This document shows, piece by piece, positions 19,359 to 29,669 of a DNA stretch of 64,000 bases. The position numbers were made by a program, and so were the translations under genes. The notes beneath the pieces are model-generated. The model was given only the letters and a program-made list of their open reading frames with translations. It was not told where the DNA came from and made no database searches. This DNA comes from Hyphomicrobiales bacterium (GTDB lineage Bacteria; Pseudomonadota; Alphaproteobacteria; Rhizobiales; Beijerinckiaceae), in the NCBI GenBank assembly GCA_027483505.1, contig JAIXUP010000066.1:1-64000 (forward strand), written 5' to 3'. Within the stretch, counting starts at the first letter, position 1. Every line of letters starts with the position of its first letter.

Positions 19359-20135
19359 TCAGCCCCTGAAGCTGTTCTTGAGTTCGCGCAGATGGGCAAA
19401 GGCCGCGCCGGCATCGGAATCGCCCAGGCGCGCCATCAGGGCCGGGTCGCCCGCGCGGAAGAAGGGATTCGTGGCCTTCTCCTCGCCCACTGTGGTGACG
19501 GCCCAGAAATCGCGGCTGGCGGCGCGCCGTTCCGCCTCGGCCGTGCGCGCCATGACGGCCGCATTGCCGGGCTCCATTGCCGCGGCGAAGCGGGCATTGC
19601 CGAAGGTGTAGTCATGGCCGGTAACCAGCGTGACGTCGTCGTCAAGCGCGGCGATGCGGCTGAGCGAGCGCCACAACTGCGCCGCCGTGTCGCCGGAGAG
19701 CCGCCCGCAGCCCATGACGAACACCACATCGCCGACGAGGGCCAGTTTGGCGGCCGTCGAAACCCACGTCACATGGCCGGGGGAATGGCCGGGCGTCGCC
19801 CAGATCCTGAACGGTGTCTCGCCAAGGCGCACCTCGTCGCCTTCGGCCACGACGCGGTCGAGCGGCGCGCCGGACCCCGCCTGCGCCGGACCGATCACGG
19901 TGCAGGCCGTGGCGGCCTTCAGTGCGGCGGCGCCCTGCACATGGTCTGCATGCTCGTGGGTGATGAACAGGTGGCTGATGGTCCAGCCCCTTGCGTTGGC
20001 GGCCTCCATGATCGGCGATGCTTCCGGCGCATCCACGGCGGCGCAAAGCCCGGAGGCCCTGTCCCGGATCAGGGCCCCGCAATTGTCGCTGAGCGTGCGG
20101 AATATCAGCAATTCAAGGCTGGCAGGCGGCTGCAT
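19359..20135 (-). CDS. gloB: Hydroxyacylglutathione hydrolase (glyoxalase II)
   Basis: GloB hydrolyses S-lactoylglutathione to lactate and glutathione, the second step of methylglyoxal detoxification. The 258-residue metallo-beta-lactamase-fold protein carries the dinuclear metal motif THEHADH, then TPGHSPGH, GDVVFVMGCGR and TGHDYTFGNARFA, and the C-terminal substrate-binding region (EKATNPFFRAGDP). The family is clear. It heads the run with the cupin and the GNAT protein and is divergent from a methyltransferase, an arrangement I associate with Hyphomicrobiales. Confidence 0.94.
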   Translation of the reverse strand: MQPPASLELLIFRTLSDNCGALIRDRASGLCAAVDAPEASPIMEAANARGWTISHLFITHEHADHVQGAAALKAATACTVIGPAQAGSGAPLDRVVAEGDEVRLGETPFRIWATPGHSPGHVTWVSTAAKLALVGDVVFVMGCGRLSGDTAAQLWRSLSRIAALDDDVTLVTGHDYTFGNARFAAAMEPGNAAVMARTAEAERRAASRDFWAVTTVGEEKATNPFFRAGDPALMARLGDSDAGAAFAHLRELKNSFRG

Positions 20136-20220
20136 GTGCGGTGATCCGATCGAAGCAATCAGGAACCATCATGGGGCTTTGCCCTTGCGCTTGTCCAGCA
20201 AGATGCCGATCATCCCGGCC

Positions 20221-20988
20221 ATGAGCACCGATGTCGTCGACCTGCGCAGTTTCTATGCGAGCCCACTGGGGCATGTCGCGCGGCGGTTTGTCGGGCGCGC
20301 GGTGTTGGGCTTCTGGAGCAACCTGAGCGGTGCGCGGCTGGTCGGCCTTGGCTATGCCGTGCCCTATCTCAGCCTGCTCCGCGACGGCGCGGAGCGGACG
20401 CTGGCCTTCATGCCTGCGGCGCAAGGGGTGGTGAACTGGGCCGGCGCAGGCGGGTCGGCGTCGGCGCTGGTCGATCCCCTGCTGTTACCGCTGGATGACG
20501 CTTCCGTTGACCGGGTGCTCGTGGTCCACGCGCTCGAAACCTCCGAGAACGCCGAGGAACTGCTTGCCGAATGCTGGCGCGTGCTCGCGCCGGGTGGCCG
20601 GGTGCTGCTGGTGGCGCCGAACCGGCGCGGGCTGTGGGCGCGTGTCGATGGCACGCCGTTCGGCCACGGGCGGCCATTCTCGCGCAGCCAGCTCGAAAGC
20701 CTGATGCGCGCCACCCTGTTTTCCGCCGAGAACTGGGCCGAGGCGCTGTATACGCCGCCATTGGCCCGGCAGTCGATCCTGCGCTCCGCCGCGATGTGGG
20801 AGAAGGTCGGCGCCGGCCTCGGCCTGCCCTTTTCGGGCGTGCACGTGATCGACGCGACCAAGCAGTTCTACCGGCGCGCGCCGGCCAAGAGCCGGCGCGC
20901 CTTCGCGTTGCGGCATGTTCTGGCGCCGATCGGCGCGCCATCCGCCAGCCCGGGGCGGCAGAGCCTCAGGCAACCGCCGCAGCCTTGA
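20221..20988 (+). CDS. Class I SAM-dependent methyltransferase
   Basis: The 255-residue protein shows a Methyltransf_11-like core: RLVGLGYAVPYLS as the SAM-binding strand, LPLDDASVDRVLVVHALETSENAEELLAECWRVLAPGGRVLLVAPNRRGLWAR for motifs II and III, and a substrate-side region HGRPFSRSQLESLMRATLF. The target is unknown. I used the ATG at 20221; an in-frame ATG at 20203 adds six residues and neither has a clear ribosome site. It is divergent from gloB across 85 bases. Confidence 0.85.
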   Translation: MSTDVVDLRSFYASPLGHVARRFVGRAVLGFWSNLSGARLVGLGYAVPYLSLLRDGAERTLAFMPAAQGVVNWAGAGGSASALVDPLLLPLDDASVDRVLVVHALETSENAEELLAECWRVLAPGGRVLLVAPNRRGLWARVDGTPFGHGRPFSRSQLESLMRATLFSAENWAEALYTPPLARQSILRSAAMWEKVGAGLGLPFSGVHVIDATKQFYRRAPAKSRRAFALRHVLAPIGAPSASPGRQSLRQPPQP

Positions 20989-21083
20989 CACGGACTGCCC
21001 GTGCAGCCACATGAGCCTTCCGCACCCAGGGGGCACGGCGCGCCGGGTGTCGATGCGCCAGCCTGCCGCAGGACCGCCAGGAC

Positions 21084-22040
21084 ATGATCAAGTATCTCGA
21101 TTTCGAGAAGCCGGTCGCCGAACTCGACGCCAAGATCGACGAAATGAAGGCCATGGCAGCCAAGGGCGACGCGGTCTCGATCGGGGAGGACATCGCCCGC
21201 CTCGAGAGCAAGTCCGAGCAGTCCCTGCGCGCGATCTACACCGCCCTGACCCCGTGGCAGAAGACCCTCGTCGCCCGCCACCAGAACCGTCCGCATTTCA
21301 GCGACTACTGCGCCGGGCTGATCACCGACTTCACCGTGATGGCAGGCGACCGCGGCTTTGGCGATGACGAGGCGATCATCGGCGGTCTCGGGCGCTTCGA
21401 GGGCCAGCCCGTCTGCATCATGGGTCAGGAGAAGGGTTCGAGCACCGAGACACGGCTCAAGCACAATTTCGGCATGGCCAAGCCGGAGGGTTACCGCAAG
21501 AGCATCCGGTTGATGGAGCTGGCCGACCGTTTCGGCCTGCCGGTGATCTGCTTTGTCGACACGCCGGGCGCGTTCCCGGGCATCGAAGCCGAGGAACGCG
21601 GACAGGCCGAGGCCATAGCGCGCTCGACCGAGGCCTGCCTTGCGCTGGGCACGCCGAACGTCTCGGTCGTGATCGGCGAGGGCGGATCGGGCGGCGCGGT
21701 GGCCATCGCGACGGCCAACCGCGTGCTGATGCTGGAGCATGCCGTCTATTCCGTGATTTCGCCGGAGGGTGCCGCGTCCATCCTGTGGCGCGACGCGACG
21801 CGGGCCCAGGACGCGGCCACCGGCATGAAGATCACGGCGCAGGACCTGCTGCGCTTCGGCGTGATCGACCGGATCATCAGCGAGCCGTCGGGCGGCGCGC
21901 ATCGTGCTCCGGCCGAAGCGATCACGCGGACGGGGCATGCCATTTCATCCGCGCTCGGCGAACTGGCAGGCCTGTCGCCCGACCAGATCCGGGAGCAGCG
22001 GGCCGAAAAATTCCTGGCGATCGGACGCAGACTGCCCTGA
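21084..22040 (+). CDS. accA: Acetyl-CoA carboxylase carboxyltransferase subunit alpha
   Basis: AccA is half of the carboxyltransferase that turns acetyl-CoA into malonyl-CoA for fatty acid synthesis. The 318-residue protein starts MIKYLDFEKPVAELDAKIDEMK and contains the diagnostic GRFEGQPVCIMGQEKG, MAKPEGYRKSIRLMELADRFGLPVICFVDTPGAFPG and EGGSGGAVAIATANRVLMLEHAVYSVISPEGAASILWRD blocks. An AGGAC ribosome site precedes the ATG. It is a stand-alone gene here, as is common. Confidence 0.97.
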   Translation: MIKYLDFEKPVAELDAKIDEMKAMAAKGDAVSIGEDIARLESKSEQSLRAIYTALTPWQKTLVARHQNRPHFSDYCAGLITDFTVMAGDRGFGDDEAIIGGLGRFEGQPVCIMGQEKGSSTETRLKHNFGMAKPEGYRKSIRLMELADRFGLPVICFVDTPGAFPGIEAEERGQAEAIARSTEACLALGTPNVSVVIGEGGSGGAVAIATANRVLMLEHAVYSVISPEGAASILWRDATRAQDAATGMKITAQDLLRFGVIDRIISEPSGGAHRAPAEAITRTGHAISSALGELAGLSPDQIREQRAEKFLAIGRRLP

Positions 22041-22176
22041 AACCGCACGGAATTCTGGGGATTTGGGCAGGAGCGCGAGGTACCAACACAGTTTGGCCAT
22101 TAACAAACTGTTGACCATGGCGCAGGATTTGACAGGGTTGTGGTAAGAAACCGGCAAGGCTAACGGTTATAGTGCG

Positions 22177-23661
22177 TTGCAGCGTCATCTCGTCCCGCGA
22201 TGGGACAGATCATTGGGATCACGGATTTTGCGTCTTCTGCCCGTTTCACTCGCGCTTGCGCTCAGCCTGACCCTCGCAGCCTGCGAGGAATCGCGCTATC
22301 GCGGCGCCGCCCGCCACGACATCCCGATCCCGCCGCAGGTTCATGCGCTGATGTCCGAGAAGGGCATGAACCAGCGCGACCCGGTCCTGATCCGGTCCTT
22401 CAAGAAGGAATCGGAGCTCGAAATCTGGAAGATGGGCCGGAGTGGCCGTTACGAGTTGCTGAAGACCTATCCGATGTGCCGCTGGTCCGGGCAGCTCGGC
22501 CCCAAGAAACGCGAGGGCGACCGTCAGGCGCCGGAAGGCTTCTACACCATCACGCCGGCGCAGATGAACCCGAACTCGGCCTTCTATCTGTCCTTCAACA
22601 TGGGCTATCCGAACGCGTTCGACCGGGCGCACAACCGGACAGGCGCGCATCTGATGGTCCACGGGGCCTGCTCGTCCTCCGGCTGCTATTCGATGAGTGA
22701 CGACCAGATCGCCGAGATCTACGCGCTGGTTCGTGAGGCCCACAATGGCGGGCAGCAGGGCGTGCAGATGCAGGCCCTGCCCTTCCGCATGACGGCCGAG
22801 AACCTGGCGCGGCATCGCTATGACCAGCACATGCCGTTCTGGAAGAACATCAAGGAAGGCGCCGACATGTTCGAGGTGGCGCGGGTCGCGCCGAAAGTCT
22901 CGGTCTGCCAGGCGCGCTATGCCTTCAACCGCACCGAAGATTGCCGCGAGGATCCAGACGCCGCCCAGATCGCCGCGGCCGCGGCCGACAAGCGCCGGCA
23001 GGATGAGGCACAGGTCGCAGCATTGGTCGCCAAGGGCACGCCTGCCGTCCGGCTGGTCTATCAGGATGGCGGGCAGCACCAGAAGTTCACCGAAGTGCTG
23101 ATGGCCAACGGGCCGGACGGGCTCGAGCAGAAGACCGCCTGGGGCTCCCGGTCGGTCGGCGTCAGCCGCCCCGACGCGGTGATCGCAGGACCGCAGGAAG
23201 TCGCCATCGACGCAACCGGACGCGCCCGCGCGCCGGCCGAGCCCACGCTGGCGTCCGCCGCGCCTGTCACGCCGGTGGCGATGACACCACGCGTGACGCC
23301 GCCCGCTCTGGCCCGTACGGCCCCTCCCGCTCCAGGAGCAGGAAGCTCGACGGTCACCCGCACTGCCGCGCCGGCTGCCCCATCAGCGCCTGCCGCAAGC
23401 GCTGCTGCGTCGACTGTGGCGACGGCGGCACCTGCCGAGCAGCCATCGGTCCTGCAGCGCGTGTTGTCGTTCAATCCCTTCGCCGCCAGCGCGCCTGCTG
23501 CTGCGCCGGTGCAAGCGGCTCCCGAGCCCCAGCCGGCCCGTCCGGCGGCTGCTGCGCCGCGCCGGGCTGAGGGCCAGAGCAAACCCGCACCCCAGGCATC
23601 CGCTCCCGCGCGCAGCGTCACCGTTGCGCAGCGCCCGCAGGCAGCGGCCACGGCTGACTGA
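22177..23661 (+). CDS. L,D-transpeptidase family lipoprotein with long Ala/Pro-rich tail
   Basis: The protein of up to 494 residues has a lipoprotein signal (hydrophobic stretch ending LTLAAC), then a YkuD-type L,D-transpeptidase domain with MVHGACSSSGCYSM holding the catalytic Cys and the HG/SxGC motif. These enzymes cross-link peptidoglycan or attach proteins to it in the periplasm. From about residue 349 the chain is a low-complexity Ala/Pro/Thr tail to the end. The start is uncertain: TTG at 22177 or an in-frame TTG at 22213, the latter behind GGGACAG and giving a more usual signal peptide. The next gene is a lytic transglycosylase, which suggests joint cell-wall work. Confidence 0.85.
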   Translation: MQRHLVPRWDRSLGSRILRLLPVSLALALSLTLAACEESRYRGAARHDIPIPPQVHALMSEKGMNQRDPVLIRSFKKESELEIWKMGRSGRYELLKTYPMCRWSGQLGPKKREGDRQAPEGFYTITPAQMNPNSAFYLSFNMGYPNAFDRAHNRTGAHLMVHGACSSSGCYSMSDDQIAEIYALVREAHNGGQQGVQMQALPFRMTAENLARHRYDQHMPFWKNIKEGADMFEVARVAPKVSVCQARYAFNRTEDCREDPDAAQIAAAAADKRRQDEAQVAALVAKGTPAVRLVYQDGGQHQKFTEVLMANGPDGLEQKTAWGSRSVGVSRPDAVIAGPQEVAIDATGRARAPAEPTLASAAPVTPVAMTPRVTPPALARTAPPAPGAGSSTVTRTAAPAAPSAPAASAAASTVATAAPAEQPSVLQRVLSFNPFAASAPAAAPVQAAPEPQPARPAAAAPRRAEGQSKPAPQASAPARSVTVAQRPQAAATAD

Positions 23662-23666
23662 CCTGA

Positions 23667-24386
23667 ATGCCGGCTTCTTCGCGATGCAGGCGTCATGTCC
23701 GCTTCGCAACAGCCTTGCTGGCCGGCCTTGGCCTCACCTCGCCTGTCCACGCAGGTGAACCGGTTGCTCCGACCGGCATCTCCAGCCCAGCCGTCCCGGC
23801 CGAGCAGACCGGCCAACCCGCCAGCTTTCGGGCGATTGCACGACGCGAAGCCCTGCCGCGCGGCCTGCCACCTGAAATGGCGGACGCGATCATGCGCACC
23901 GAAAGCGGCTACAGGGCCGGTGCAAGGGGCGCGGCGGGCGAGATCGGGCTGATGCAGGTCATGCCGCCGACCGCACGGCTTCTGGGCTTCACCGGGACGC
24001 TGGAAGAACTCGCCGACCCCGAGACCAACATCACGCTTGGCGTGCGCTATCTGGCCGAAGCCTGGCGCCTCGCCAAGGGCGACATCTGCACGGCCGCGAT
24101 GAAGTACCGCGCCGGCCACAACGAGACGCGCTTCTCCGTGCTGTCCGTGCGCTATTGCGAGCGGGTCAGGGCGCATCTCGCCTCGGTCGGCTATGAGGTC
24201 ACCGGCCTTGTTCCGGAGCCGACCTTCGGCTTTCGGGCCGACACGACACGCATGGGCATCGCCATCGGCACACAGCAGGCGGCAAGACGGCTGGCGTCAG
24301 GCCGCAAGCTCAAGAGCCGCGTCGGCTGGGCCGCGCACGATGCGCGGATGAAGGCGCTGGTGGCGCGCGGGCGGGTCAGCCTGTAG
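23667..24386 (+). CDS. Lytic transglycosylase (SLT domain)
   Basis: The 239-residue protein has an N-terminal signal peptide (HVRFATALLAGLGLTSPVHA) and a soluble lytic transglycosylase domain with the catalytic glutamate in MRTESGYRAGARGAAGEIGLMQVMPPTARLLGF, followed by NITLGVRYLAEA and AAMKYRAGHNE. It cleaves the glycan backbone in the periplasm, forming anhydromuramyl ends. It starts 5 bases after the L,D-transpeptidase stop, so the two wall enzymes are likely co-transcribed. The stop lies 3 bases from that of secA on the other strand. Confidence 0.93.
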   Translation: MPASSRCRRHVRFATALLAGLGLTSPVHAGEPVAPTGISSPAVPAEQTGQPASFRAIARREALPRGLPPEMADAIMRTESGYRAGARGAAGEIGLMQVMPPTARLLGFTGTLEELADPETNITLGVRYLAEAWRLAKGDICTAAMKYRAGHNETRFSVLSVRYCERVRAHLASVGYEVTGLVPEPTFGFRADTTRMGIAIGTQQAARRLASGRKLKSRVGWAAHDARMKALVARGRVSL

Positions 24387-24389
24387 CGC

Positions 24390-27218
24390 TCAGGCGATCT
24401 GCCCGTGGCAGTGCTTGAACTTCTTGCCCGAGCCGCAGGGGCAAGGCTCGTTGCGGCCGACCTTGCCCCAGGTCGCCGGGTCGTCCGGGTCGCGCCGGGA
24501 GGGCTCGACTGCCTCCGCGGGGGCGAAGGATGCGGTCTGCTCGAGCATCGGCGGCTGCATCGGAGCCTGCCCCAGTGCCGGCTGCGCGTCTGCGGGCGGC
24601 TCCTCGAAACGCACCTCGACGCGCATGAGCTGGGCGGTGACCTGCTCGCGCAGCTTGTCGATCAGGCCGTCGAACAGCTGGAACGCCTCTGACTTGTATT
24701 CGTTGAGCGGATCGCGCTGGGCAAGGCCGCGCCAGCCGACCACCTGCCTCAGATGCTCCAGGGTGACGAGATGCTCACGCCAGAGATGGTCGAGCATCTG
24801 CAGCAGCACCTGCTTCTCGACATAGGTCATGACCTCGTCGCCGTTGCGCTCGATGCGCGCGGCATAGTCCTCGTCGGCGGCCTTAAGCAGGCGCTCGCGC
24901 ATTTCCTCGTCGGCGATGCCGTCTTCCTTGGCCCAGTCATCGACCGGCAGGTCGAGATTGAGCGTCTTCAGCACCTCGTCCTTCAGCCCGGCGACATCCC
25001 ATTGCTCGGGATAGGCATCTTCCGGGATATGGTGGCGCACGACGTCATCGACGACCTGGCTGCGCATCTCGTTGATGGTTTCGCGGATCGAGGCTTGGCG
25101 CATGAAGTCGCGGCGCTGCTCGAACACCACCTTGCGCTGGTCGTTCATGACGTCGTCGTACTTGAGGATGTTCTTGCGCATGTCGAAGTTCCGCGCCTCG
25201 ACCTTACCCTGCGCCTTCTCGACAGCCTTGTTGATCCAGGGGTGAATGATCGCCTCGCCGTCCTGCAGGCCGAGCTTCTGCAGCATGCCGTCCATGCGGT
25301 CCGACCCGAAAATGCGCATCAGATCATCCTGCAGGGACAGGAAGAACTTGGAGCGGCCCGGATCGCCCTGACGGCCCGAGCGGCCGCGCAACTGGTTGTC
25401 GATGCGGCGGCTCTCATGCCGTTCGGTGCCGATGATGTAGAGGCCGCCGGGCATCGTCACGGTCTTGGCCGGGCGGGACCCCTTGGCCGGCTCGACCTCG
25501 ACCTCCTCGCGCGCGTTAAGGACGATCTGGCGGAAGCGCTCGATTTCGGTCTTGATCTCGGCGATCTTGGCCTCCTTCTCGGGGCCCTCCTCCATGCCCG
25601 CCGTCTCGGCCTTGACGCGCATCTCCAGCGAGCCGCCCAGCTTGATGTCGGTGCCGCGGCCCGCCATGTTGGTCGCGATGGTAATCGCGCCCGGAACGCC
25701 CGCTTCGGCCACGATGTAGGCTTCCTGCTCATGGAAGCGCGCGTTCAGCACGGCGAACTGCTTGGTCGCCTTGCCCTCGCGCGCGGCCTTGTAGAGGCTG
25801 TCGAGCACATTGGTCTGGGTGAAGTCGAGCTGCTTGTAGCCCGCCTTGATCAGGAGTTCGGCCACCAGTTCCGAGCGCTCGATCGACGCGGTCCCGACCA
25901 GGACCGGCTGCATGCGGGCCGAGGCCTTTTCAAGCTCGACCACAATGGCTGCGACCTTCTCCTCGAAGGTGCGGTAGACCGAGTCGTCCTCGTCGATGCG
26001 CTGCACGGGCACGTTGGTCGGAATCTCGACCACGTCGAGCTTGTAGATCTGCTGGAACTCCTCGGACTCGGTCGCGGCCGTCCCGGTCATGCCGGCGAGC
26101 TTGTCATAGAGGCGGAAATAGTTCTGGAAGGTGATCGAGGCGAGCGTCACGTTCTCGGGCTGGATCTGGGCCTTCTCCTTGGCTTCCAGCGCTTGGTGCA
26201 GCCCTTCGGAATAACGCCGGCCCGGCATCATGCGGCCGGTGAACTCGTCGATGATCACGACCTCGTTGTCGCGGACGATATAGTCCTTGTCGCGCGTGAA
26301 CAGGGTGTGGGCGCGCAGGGCCTGGTTGATGTGATGCACGACCGTGACGTTCTGCGCCTCGTAAAGTCCGCCTTCCTTGAGCAGGCCGGCCGCCCGCACG
26401 AGATTCTCGATCTTCTCGGTGCCGGCCTCGGTCAGTGACACCTGGCGCTGCTTCTCGTCGAGGTCGTAGTCGCTCTTGTCGAGGCTGGGGATGATCGCGT
26501 CGACGGCGACATAGAGGTCGGAGCGGTCTTCGGTGGGGCCGGAAATGATCAGCGGCGTGCGCGCCTCATCGACCAGGATCGAGTCGACCTCGTCGACGAT
26601 GGCATAGGCATGGCCGCGCTGGACCATCTGGGCGAAGTCATACTTCATGTTGTCGCGCAGATAGTCGAAGCCGAACTCGTTGTTCGTGCCGTAGGTGATG
26701 TCGCAGGCATAGGCGGCGGCACGCTGGTCGTCGTCGAGCCCGTGCACGATCACGCCGGTGGTCATGCCGAGAAAGCCGTAGATCTGATGCATCCACTCGG
26801 CGTCTCGCCGGGCGAGATAGTCGTTCACGGTGATGACATGCACGCCCTTGCCGGCGAGCGCGTTGAGATAGACCGCGAGCGTCGCCACCAGGGTCTTGCC
26901 CTCGCCGGTCTTCATTTCGGCGATCGAGCCTTCATGCAGGACCATGCCGCCGATCAGCTGCACATCATAGTGACGCTGGCCAAGCGTGCGTTTGGCGGCC
27001 TCGCGGACGGTGGCGAACGCCGGGACGAGGATGTCGTTGAGGGTCTTGCCCGCCGCAAGTTCAGCGCGGAATGCCGCCGTGCGCGCTTTCAATTCCTCAT
27101 CGCTCAGGGCCGCCACGGACGGCTCGAGCGCATTGATCGCTTCAACGCGCGGCCGGTATCCCTTGACGCGCCGGTCATTGACCGAACCGAACAGCTTCTT
27201 CGCGAGGGAGCCAAACAT
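24390..27218 (-). CDS. secA: Preprotein translocase ATPase SecA
   Basis: SecA is the motor that pushes unfolded proteins through SecYEG. The 942-residue protein starts [23 protein letters not shown] and contains [20 protein letters not shown] (Walker A), [20 protein letters not shown] (DEAD-like Walker B and following helix), [30 protein letters not shown] and the C-terminal zinc finger [14 protein letters not shown]. The frame is open upstream to 27503, but only the ATG at 27218 gives the family N-terminus. It is divergent from a PpiC-type isomerase. Confidence 0.98.
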   Translation of the reverse strand: MFGSLAKKLFGSVNDRRVKGYRPRVEAINALEPSVAALSDEELKARTAAFRAELAAGKTLNDILVPAFATVREAAKRTLGQRHYDVQLIGGMVLHEGSIAEMKTGEGKTLVATLAVYLNALAGKGVHVITVNDYLARRDAEWMHQIYGFLGMTTGVIVHGLDDDQRAAAYACDITYGTNNEFGFDYLRDNMKYDFAQMVQRGHAYAIVDEVDSILVDEARTPLIISGPTEDRSDLYVAVDAIIPSLDKSDYDLDEKQRQVSLTEAGTEKIENLVRAAGLLKEGGLYEAQNVTVVHHINQALRAHTLFTRDKDYIVRDNEVVIIDEFTGRMMPGRRYSEGLHQALEAKEKAQIQPENVTLASITFQNYFRLYDKLAGMTGTAATESEEFQQIYKLDVVEIPTNVPVQRIDEDDSVYRTFEEKVAAIVVELEKASARMQPVLVGTASIERSELVAELLIKAGYKQLDFTQTNVLDSLYKAAREGKATKQFAVLNARFHEQEAYIVAEAGVPGAITIATNMAGRGTDIKLGGSLEMRVKAETAGMEEGPEKEAKIAEIKTEIERFRQIVLNAREEVEVEPAKGSRPAKTVTMPGGLYIIGTERHESRRIDNQLRGRSGRQGDPGRSKFFLSLQDDLMRIFGSDRMDGMLQKLGLQDGEAIIHPWINKAVEKAQGKVEARNFDMRKNILKYDDVMNDQRKVVFEQRRDFMRQASIRETINEMRSQVVDDVVRHHIPEDAYPEQWDVAGLKDEVLKTLNLDLPVDDWAKEDGIADEEMRERLLKAADEDYAARIERNGDEVMTYVEKQVLLQMLDHLWREHLVTLEHLRQVVGWRGLAQRDPLNEYKSEAFQLFDGLIDKLREQVTAQLMRVEVRFEEPPADAQPALGQAPMQPPMLEQTASFAPAEAVEPSRRDPDDPATWGKVGRNEPCPCGSGKKFKHCHGQIA

Positions 27219-27518
27219 GCGGTATCTTTCATCATCACCTGGCTCACGGCGCATGGCGGGCGAGCTGCAGGGCTTCCAAAAAACGACAATTGCGCGAACG
27301 CATACAGGCGCATGACGCCGCGGTCCAGCGCCAGAGGCGCATGTGGGGGTTGGCAAGCCCGATTCACAAGGGGCATGCCGGGTTTTCGACCTGAGGGCGC
27401 AGCCGGCAACTCCCGCTCCTGACGCGAAGTTGACAGCCCCGAGGCGGCGGCGAGACTTGCCAAGGGCTGGCTGTGCTGGCAGGGGACTGACCCAGCGTCT
27501 CAATTTGGAGATCTTGTG
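27219..27518. other. Divergent intergenic region between secA and the PpiC-like gene
   Basis: Three hundred bases without a supported gene. A TTGACA hexamer at 27430-27435 points towards the isomerase gene but has no good -10 at 17 bases. No tRNA, riboswitch or terminator was recognised. Frames crossing it are extensions of secA or fragments without protein-like features. Confidence 0.5.
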
Positions 27519-28394
27519 ATGATTCGTTCCTTCTCAACCCGATCGCGCAGGCGGACCCTTGGCGTCGCGCTGTCCGCAGGCCTGCTCGGAGCAACCATGC
27601 TGGGGGGCAGCCTGTCCGGCGGATCGTCCATGTTCGCCAGCGCGCAGGCGCAGGCCGACAAGGTCGTGGCGCGCATCGACGGCATGGACATCACCGAGAT
27701 GGAGATCGCCATGGCGGGCGAGGACCTCGGCGAACGCATTGCGCAGGTTCCGGCGGCCCAGCGCCGCGACTATCTCATCGGGTATCTGGCAGACCTGAAG
27801 ATCGGTGCGCGCGCCGCCGAGCGCGCCAAGCTCGCCGAGGCGCCGGGCTTCGCCACCCGCCTCGCCTATTTCCGCCAGAAGGTGCTGATGGATGAATTCA
27901 TCTCGCGGGAGTCGCGGAACGCAGCCACCCCCGAGGCCGCCCGCAAGCTCTATGACGACACGTTGAAGACGGCCAAGCCCGATGACGAGGTGCGTGCCCG
28001 CCACATCCTCGTCGAGAAGGAAGACGAAGCCAAGGCGGCGCTGGCCCGCGTTCGCGCCGGCGAGGACTTCGCCAAGGTCGCCGCCGAACTGTCAAAGGAT
28101 CCCGGTTCCGGCAAGGAAGGCGGCGATCTGGGCTACTTCACCCAGGACCGGATGGTGCCGCAGTTCGCGGCCATGGCCTTCCAGCTCAAGCCAGGTGACG
28201 TTTCGGAGCCGGTGCAGACCCAGTTTGGCTGGCATGTGATCAAGGTCGAGGATCGTCGCACGCGTCCCTTCCCGAAGTTCGAGGACGTGAAGGGCGAGAT
28301 CGAGACCTATCTGGTGCGCAAGGCGCAGCAGGACATCGTCCTTGGTCTGAGGGGCGATCTCAAGCTTGAGCGCCTCGATCAACCCAAGCCCTGA
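27519..28394 (+). CDS. Parvulin-type (PpiC) peptidyl-prolyl isomerase
   Basis: The 291-residue protein has a signal-peptide-like N-terminus ([24 protein letters not shown], with cleavage likely near ASAQA), a SurA-like N-terminal helical part and a rotamase domain at about residues 150-245 ([59 protein letters not shown]). It probably helps fold exported proteins in the periplasm. GGAG lies 8 bases before the ATG at 27519; the GTG immediately before is an alternative. Standing divergent from secA and upstream of argJ is a common arrangement in this order. Confidence 0.92.
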   Translation: MIRSFSTRSRRRTLGVALSAGLLGATMLGGSLSGGSSMFASAQAQADKVVARIDGMDITEMEIAMAGEDLGERIAQVPAAQRRDYLIGYLADLKIGARAAERAKLAEAPGFATRLAYFRQKVLMDEFISRESRNAATPEAARKLYDDTLKTAKPDDEVRARHILVEKEDEAKAALARVRAGEDFAKVAAELSKDPGSGKEGGDLGYFTQDRMVPQFAAMAFQLKPGDVSEPVQTQFGWHVIKVEDRRTRPFPKFEDVKGEIETYLVRKAQQDIVLGLRGDLKLERLDQPKP

Positions 28395-28418
28395 AGACCC
28401 CCCTCCCGGAGTTCCGCC

Positions 28419-29669
28419 ATGGCCGGCAAGGACGTGCCCGTTTCACCGCTTGCGCCCACCTCCTATCCGGATGCGACGGCCATCGATGGCGTCCGCTTCG
28501 CGACGGCCGAAGCCGGAATCCGCTACAAGAACCGGCGTGACGTGTTCATGGCCGTGATGGCGCCCGGGACAGAGGTTGCAGGCGTCTTCACAACCTCGAA
28601 ATGCCCCGGCGCCCCGGTCGAATGGTGCCGCGAGGCGCTCAAGGGCGGCACGGCGCGCGCGCTGGTCGTCAATTCCGGCAACGCCAACGCCTTCACCGGC
28701 CTCAAGGGCCGTGAAGCGGTCAAGCTGACCGCCGCGATCGCCGCGAGGGCCGTCGGTTGCAAGCCCGGCGAGGTGTTCATCTCGTCGACAGGCGTGATCG
28801 GCGAGCCGCTCGACGCCACCAAGTTCGAGGGCGTGCTCGAAACCTGCGCCAAGGCTGCGAAGGATGGCCCCTGGCTTGATGCCGCCCGCGCCATCATGAC
28901 CACCGATACCTATCCGAAAGTGGCTGTGCGAACGGTCAGGCTCGGCGGCGTCGACGTCAACCTCGTCGGCATCGCCAAGGGCGCGGGCATGATCGCGCCC
29001 GATATGGCGACGATGCTGTCCTATGTGTTCACGGATGCCCCCATTTCGGCCGCCGCCCTGCAGTTCATGCTGTCGCAAGGCGTGAAGGGCAGCTTCAACG
29101 CAATCACGGTCGACAGCGACACCTCGACCTCCGACACGCTGCTGGTGTTCGCGACGCAGGCGGCCGCAAAGCGCGGCGCGCCGCGCATCGAGAGCGCCGG
29201 CGACAGGCGCCTGACCGCCTTCAAGGCCGCATTCGCAAGCCTGCTGATGGAGCTGTCGCACATGGTGGTGCGTGACGGCGAAGGCGCCAGGAAATTCGTG
29301 CGCGTCACGGTCGAGGGCGCGGTCAGCAATGCCTCGGCCAAGCGGGTGGCGCTCTCGATCGCCAATTCGCCGCTGGTGAAGACCGCCATCGCGGGCGAGG
29401 ACGCCAACTGGGGCCGTGTGGTGATGGCGGTCGGCAAGGCCGGGGAACCGGCCGAACGGGACAAGCTCGACATCTATTTCGGCGACATCCGCGTCGCCAC
29501 CTCCGGCGCGCGCGACCCGGCCTATTCGGAGGCCGCGACAACCGCCTACATGCAGGGACAGGATCTCGCGATCCGCGTGGCCATGGGCCTCGGCCGGGGT
29601 CGCGCCACGGTCTTCACATGCGACCTCACCAAGGCCTATGTCGAGATCAACGGCGACTACCGCTCGTGA
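28419..29669 (+). CDS. argJ: Bifunctional glutamate N-acetyltransferase / amino-acid N-acetyltransferase ArgJ
   Basis: ArgJ transfers acetyl from N-acetylornithine to glutamate in the arginine cycle and may also use acetyl-CoA. The 416-residue precursor contains the self-cleavage site region [23 protein letters not shown], in which the conserved Ala-Thr bond within DMATML is cut so that the threonine becomes the nucleophile. Other typical blocks are [44 protein letters not shown] and the terminal [17 protein letters not shown]. It is the first of three overlapping genes with the DMT transporter and mutT. Confidence 0.97.
   Translation: MAGKDVPVSPLAPTSYPDATAIDGVRFATAEAGIRYKNRRDVFMAVMAPGTEVAGVFTTSKCPGAPVEWCREALKGGTARALVVNSGNANAFTGLKGREAVKLTAAIAARAVGCKPGEVFISSTGVIGEPLDATKFEGVLETCAKAAKDGPWLDAARAIMTTDTYPKVAVRTVRLGGVDVNLVGIAKGAGMIAPDMATMLSYVFTDAPISAAALQFMLSQGVKGSFNAITVDSDTSTSDTLLVFATQAAAKRGAPRIESAGDRRLTAFKAAFASLLMELSHMVVRDGEGARKFVRVTVEGAVSNASAKRVALSIANSPLVKTAIAGEDANWGRVVMAVGKAGEPAERDKLDIYFGDIRVATSGARDPAYSEAATTAYMQGQDLAIRVAMGLGRGRATVFTCDLTKAYVEINGDYRS

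Noticed and set aside
24753-26438. 561-codon plus-strand frame inside secA
   Set aside because: Antisense shadow of secA in a high-GC genome; the secA reading is conserved throughout.
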